Assembly (NCBI RefSeq): GCF_000577275.2
Contig: NZ_HG916852.1
Span: forward strand, 623,001-687,000
Direction: 5' to 3'
Length of the DNA stretch: 64,000 nucleotides
DNA from: Rhizobium favelukesii
GTDB lineage: Bacteria > Pseudomonadota > Alphaproteobacteria > Rhizobiales > Rhizobiaceae
Made by a program: the position numbers and the translations under genes. Below the pieces are notes generated by a model, which saw only the letters and a list, made by a program, of their open reading frames with translations, searched no databases and was not told the DNA's origin. Below are positions 63,793-64,000 of the stretch, piece by piece. The number at the start of each line of letters is the position of its first letter. The stretch's first letter is position 1.

Positions 63793-64000
63793 ATGACGCA
63801 GAAAATTGCTGACGATATGGATCGGAAAATCCTCAAGGAATTGATAGGCGATGCCCGGCTTGCGAACAACGAGCTCGCCGAACGCGTCGGGCTTTCCGCC
63901 TCTGCCTGTCTTCGTCGCCTGCGCCGACTGGAGGATGCGGAGATTATCCAGGGATACACGACGCTCGTCGATCCAGCCGTCGACGGCTGGACGATGACGG
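63793..64000 (+). CDS. Lrp/AsnC-family regulator, truncated by the window edge
   Basis: ATG 63793 starts MTQKIADDMDRKILKELIGD, then LANNELAERVGLSASACLRR, the Lrp-type helix-turn-helix, and GYTTLVDPAVDGWTMT as the start of the effector domain. The 3' end is outside the window. It is divergent from the cystathionine-gamma-synthase-family gene across a 121-bp gap, the standard layout for an Lrp-type regulator and its amino-acid-metabolism target. Confidence 0.92.
   Translation, partial: MTQKIADDMDRKILKELIGDARLANNELAERVGLSASACLRRLRRLEDAEIIQGYTTLVDPAVDGWTMT

Noticed and set aside
1..64000. CRISPR array
   Set aside because: No regularly spaced repeats of 20-40 bp were seen; the only long direct repeat is the att pair.

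Overview
The window looks like a chromosomal segment of a Rhizobium-type alphaproteobacterium (Rhizobiales). The evidence is high-GC coding, the gcrA-argD-argF-hslO-apaG-metZ-dcd gene order, a GcrA regulator with GANTC (CcrM) sites beside it, a SAM-II riboswitch ahead of metZ, a MlotiK1-like cyclic-nucleotide-gated K+ channel, and rhizobial-style intergenic palindromic repeats. Family names come from motif recognition only; no database search was run.

Layout. 1-1.35 kb: the 5' part of an IS4-family element that runs off the left edge. 1.4-8.7 kb: housekeeping core (gcrA, arginine synthesis argD/argF, chaperone hslO, apaG, methionine synthesis metZ with a SAM-II riboswitch and attenuator, dCTP deaminase). 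9.16-19.26 kb: tRNA-Gly(CCC) and a ~10 kb integrative element between 47-bp perfect direct repeats (attL inside the tRNA 3' half, attR at 19217). The integrase next to attL is frameshifted. Cargo includes small phage-type genes, a translationally coupled membrane/secreted gene pair, an HNH nuclease, a LigD C-terminal fragment, a frameshifted Cys-type sulfatase, a Tat-exported metallophosphoesterase and two coupled membrane proteins. 19.35-20.87 kb: a complete IS701/IS4-like element with 14-bp perfect inverted repeats and a 5-bp target duplication, just outside attR.

20.9-39.1 kb: CsbD stress protein, two glycosyltransferases, a chemoreceptor, two orphan periplasmic amino-acid-binding proteins, a TerB-like protein, a nuclease gene broken by an in-frame TAG, a LexA/S24-like regulator, a LuxR-type response regulator, pyrD, a MATE exporter, a CAP-domain lipoprotein, a TPR-methyltransferase, a YitT-type membrane protein, an Rrf2/carboxymuconolactone-decarboxylase pair, and a binding protein next to a D-amino-acid-dehydrogenase-like oxidase. 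39.2-42.6 kb: the ligase-associated helicase and the PdeM phosphoesterase, without their usual ligase and exonuclease partners.

42.6-64 kb: transglycosylase-like lipoprotein, GNAT, CNG K+ channel, hydrolase divergent from a frameshifted TetR gene, HxlR regulator divergent from a DHFR-like enzyme, TauE exporter coupled to a TIGR02186-type protein, DUF922, TerC, an ABC-F ATPase, a decayed DUF1254/DUF1214 gene, an FAD monooxygenase, and a fatty-acid beta-oxidation operon (acyl-CoA dehydrogenase, thiolase, a tail-anchored microprotein, FadB-like) with a perfect palindrome in its promoter. The window ends with a cystathionine-gamma-synthase-family gene divergent from an Lrp/AsnC regulator cut by the right edge.

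Six genes are broken or fragmentary (integrase, LigD fragment, sulfatase, nuclease, TetR, DUF1254). Two of the frameshifts fall exactly in G5 homopolymers, so base-call errors must be excluded before calling them pseudogenes.
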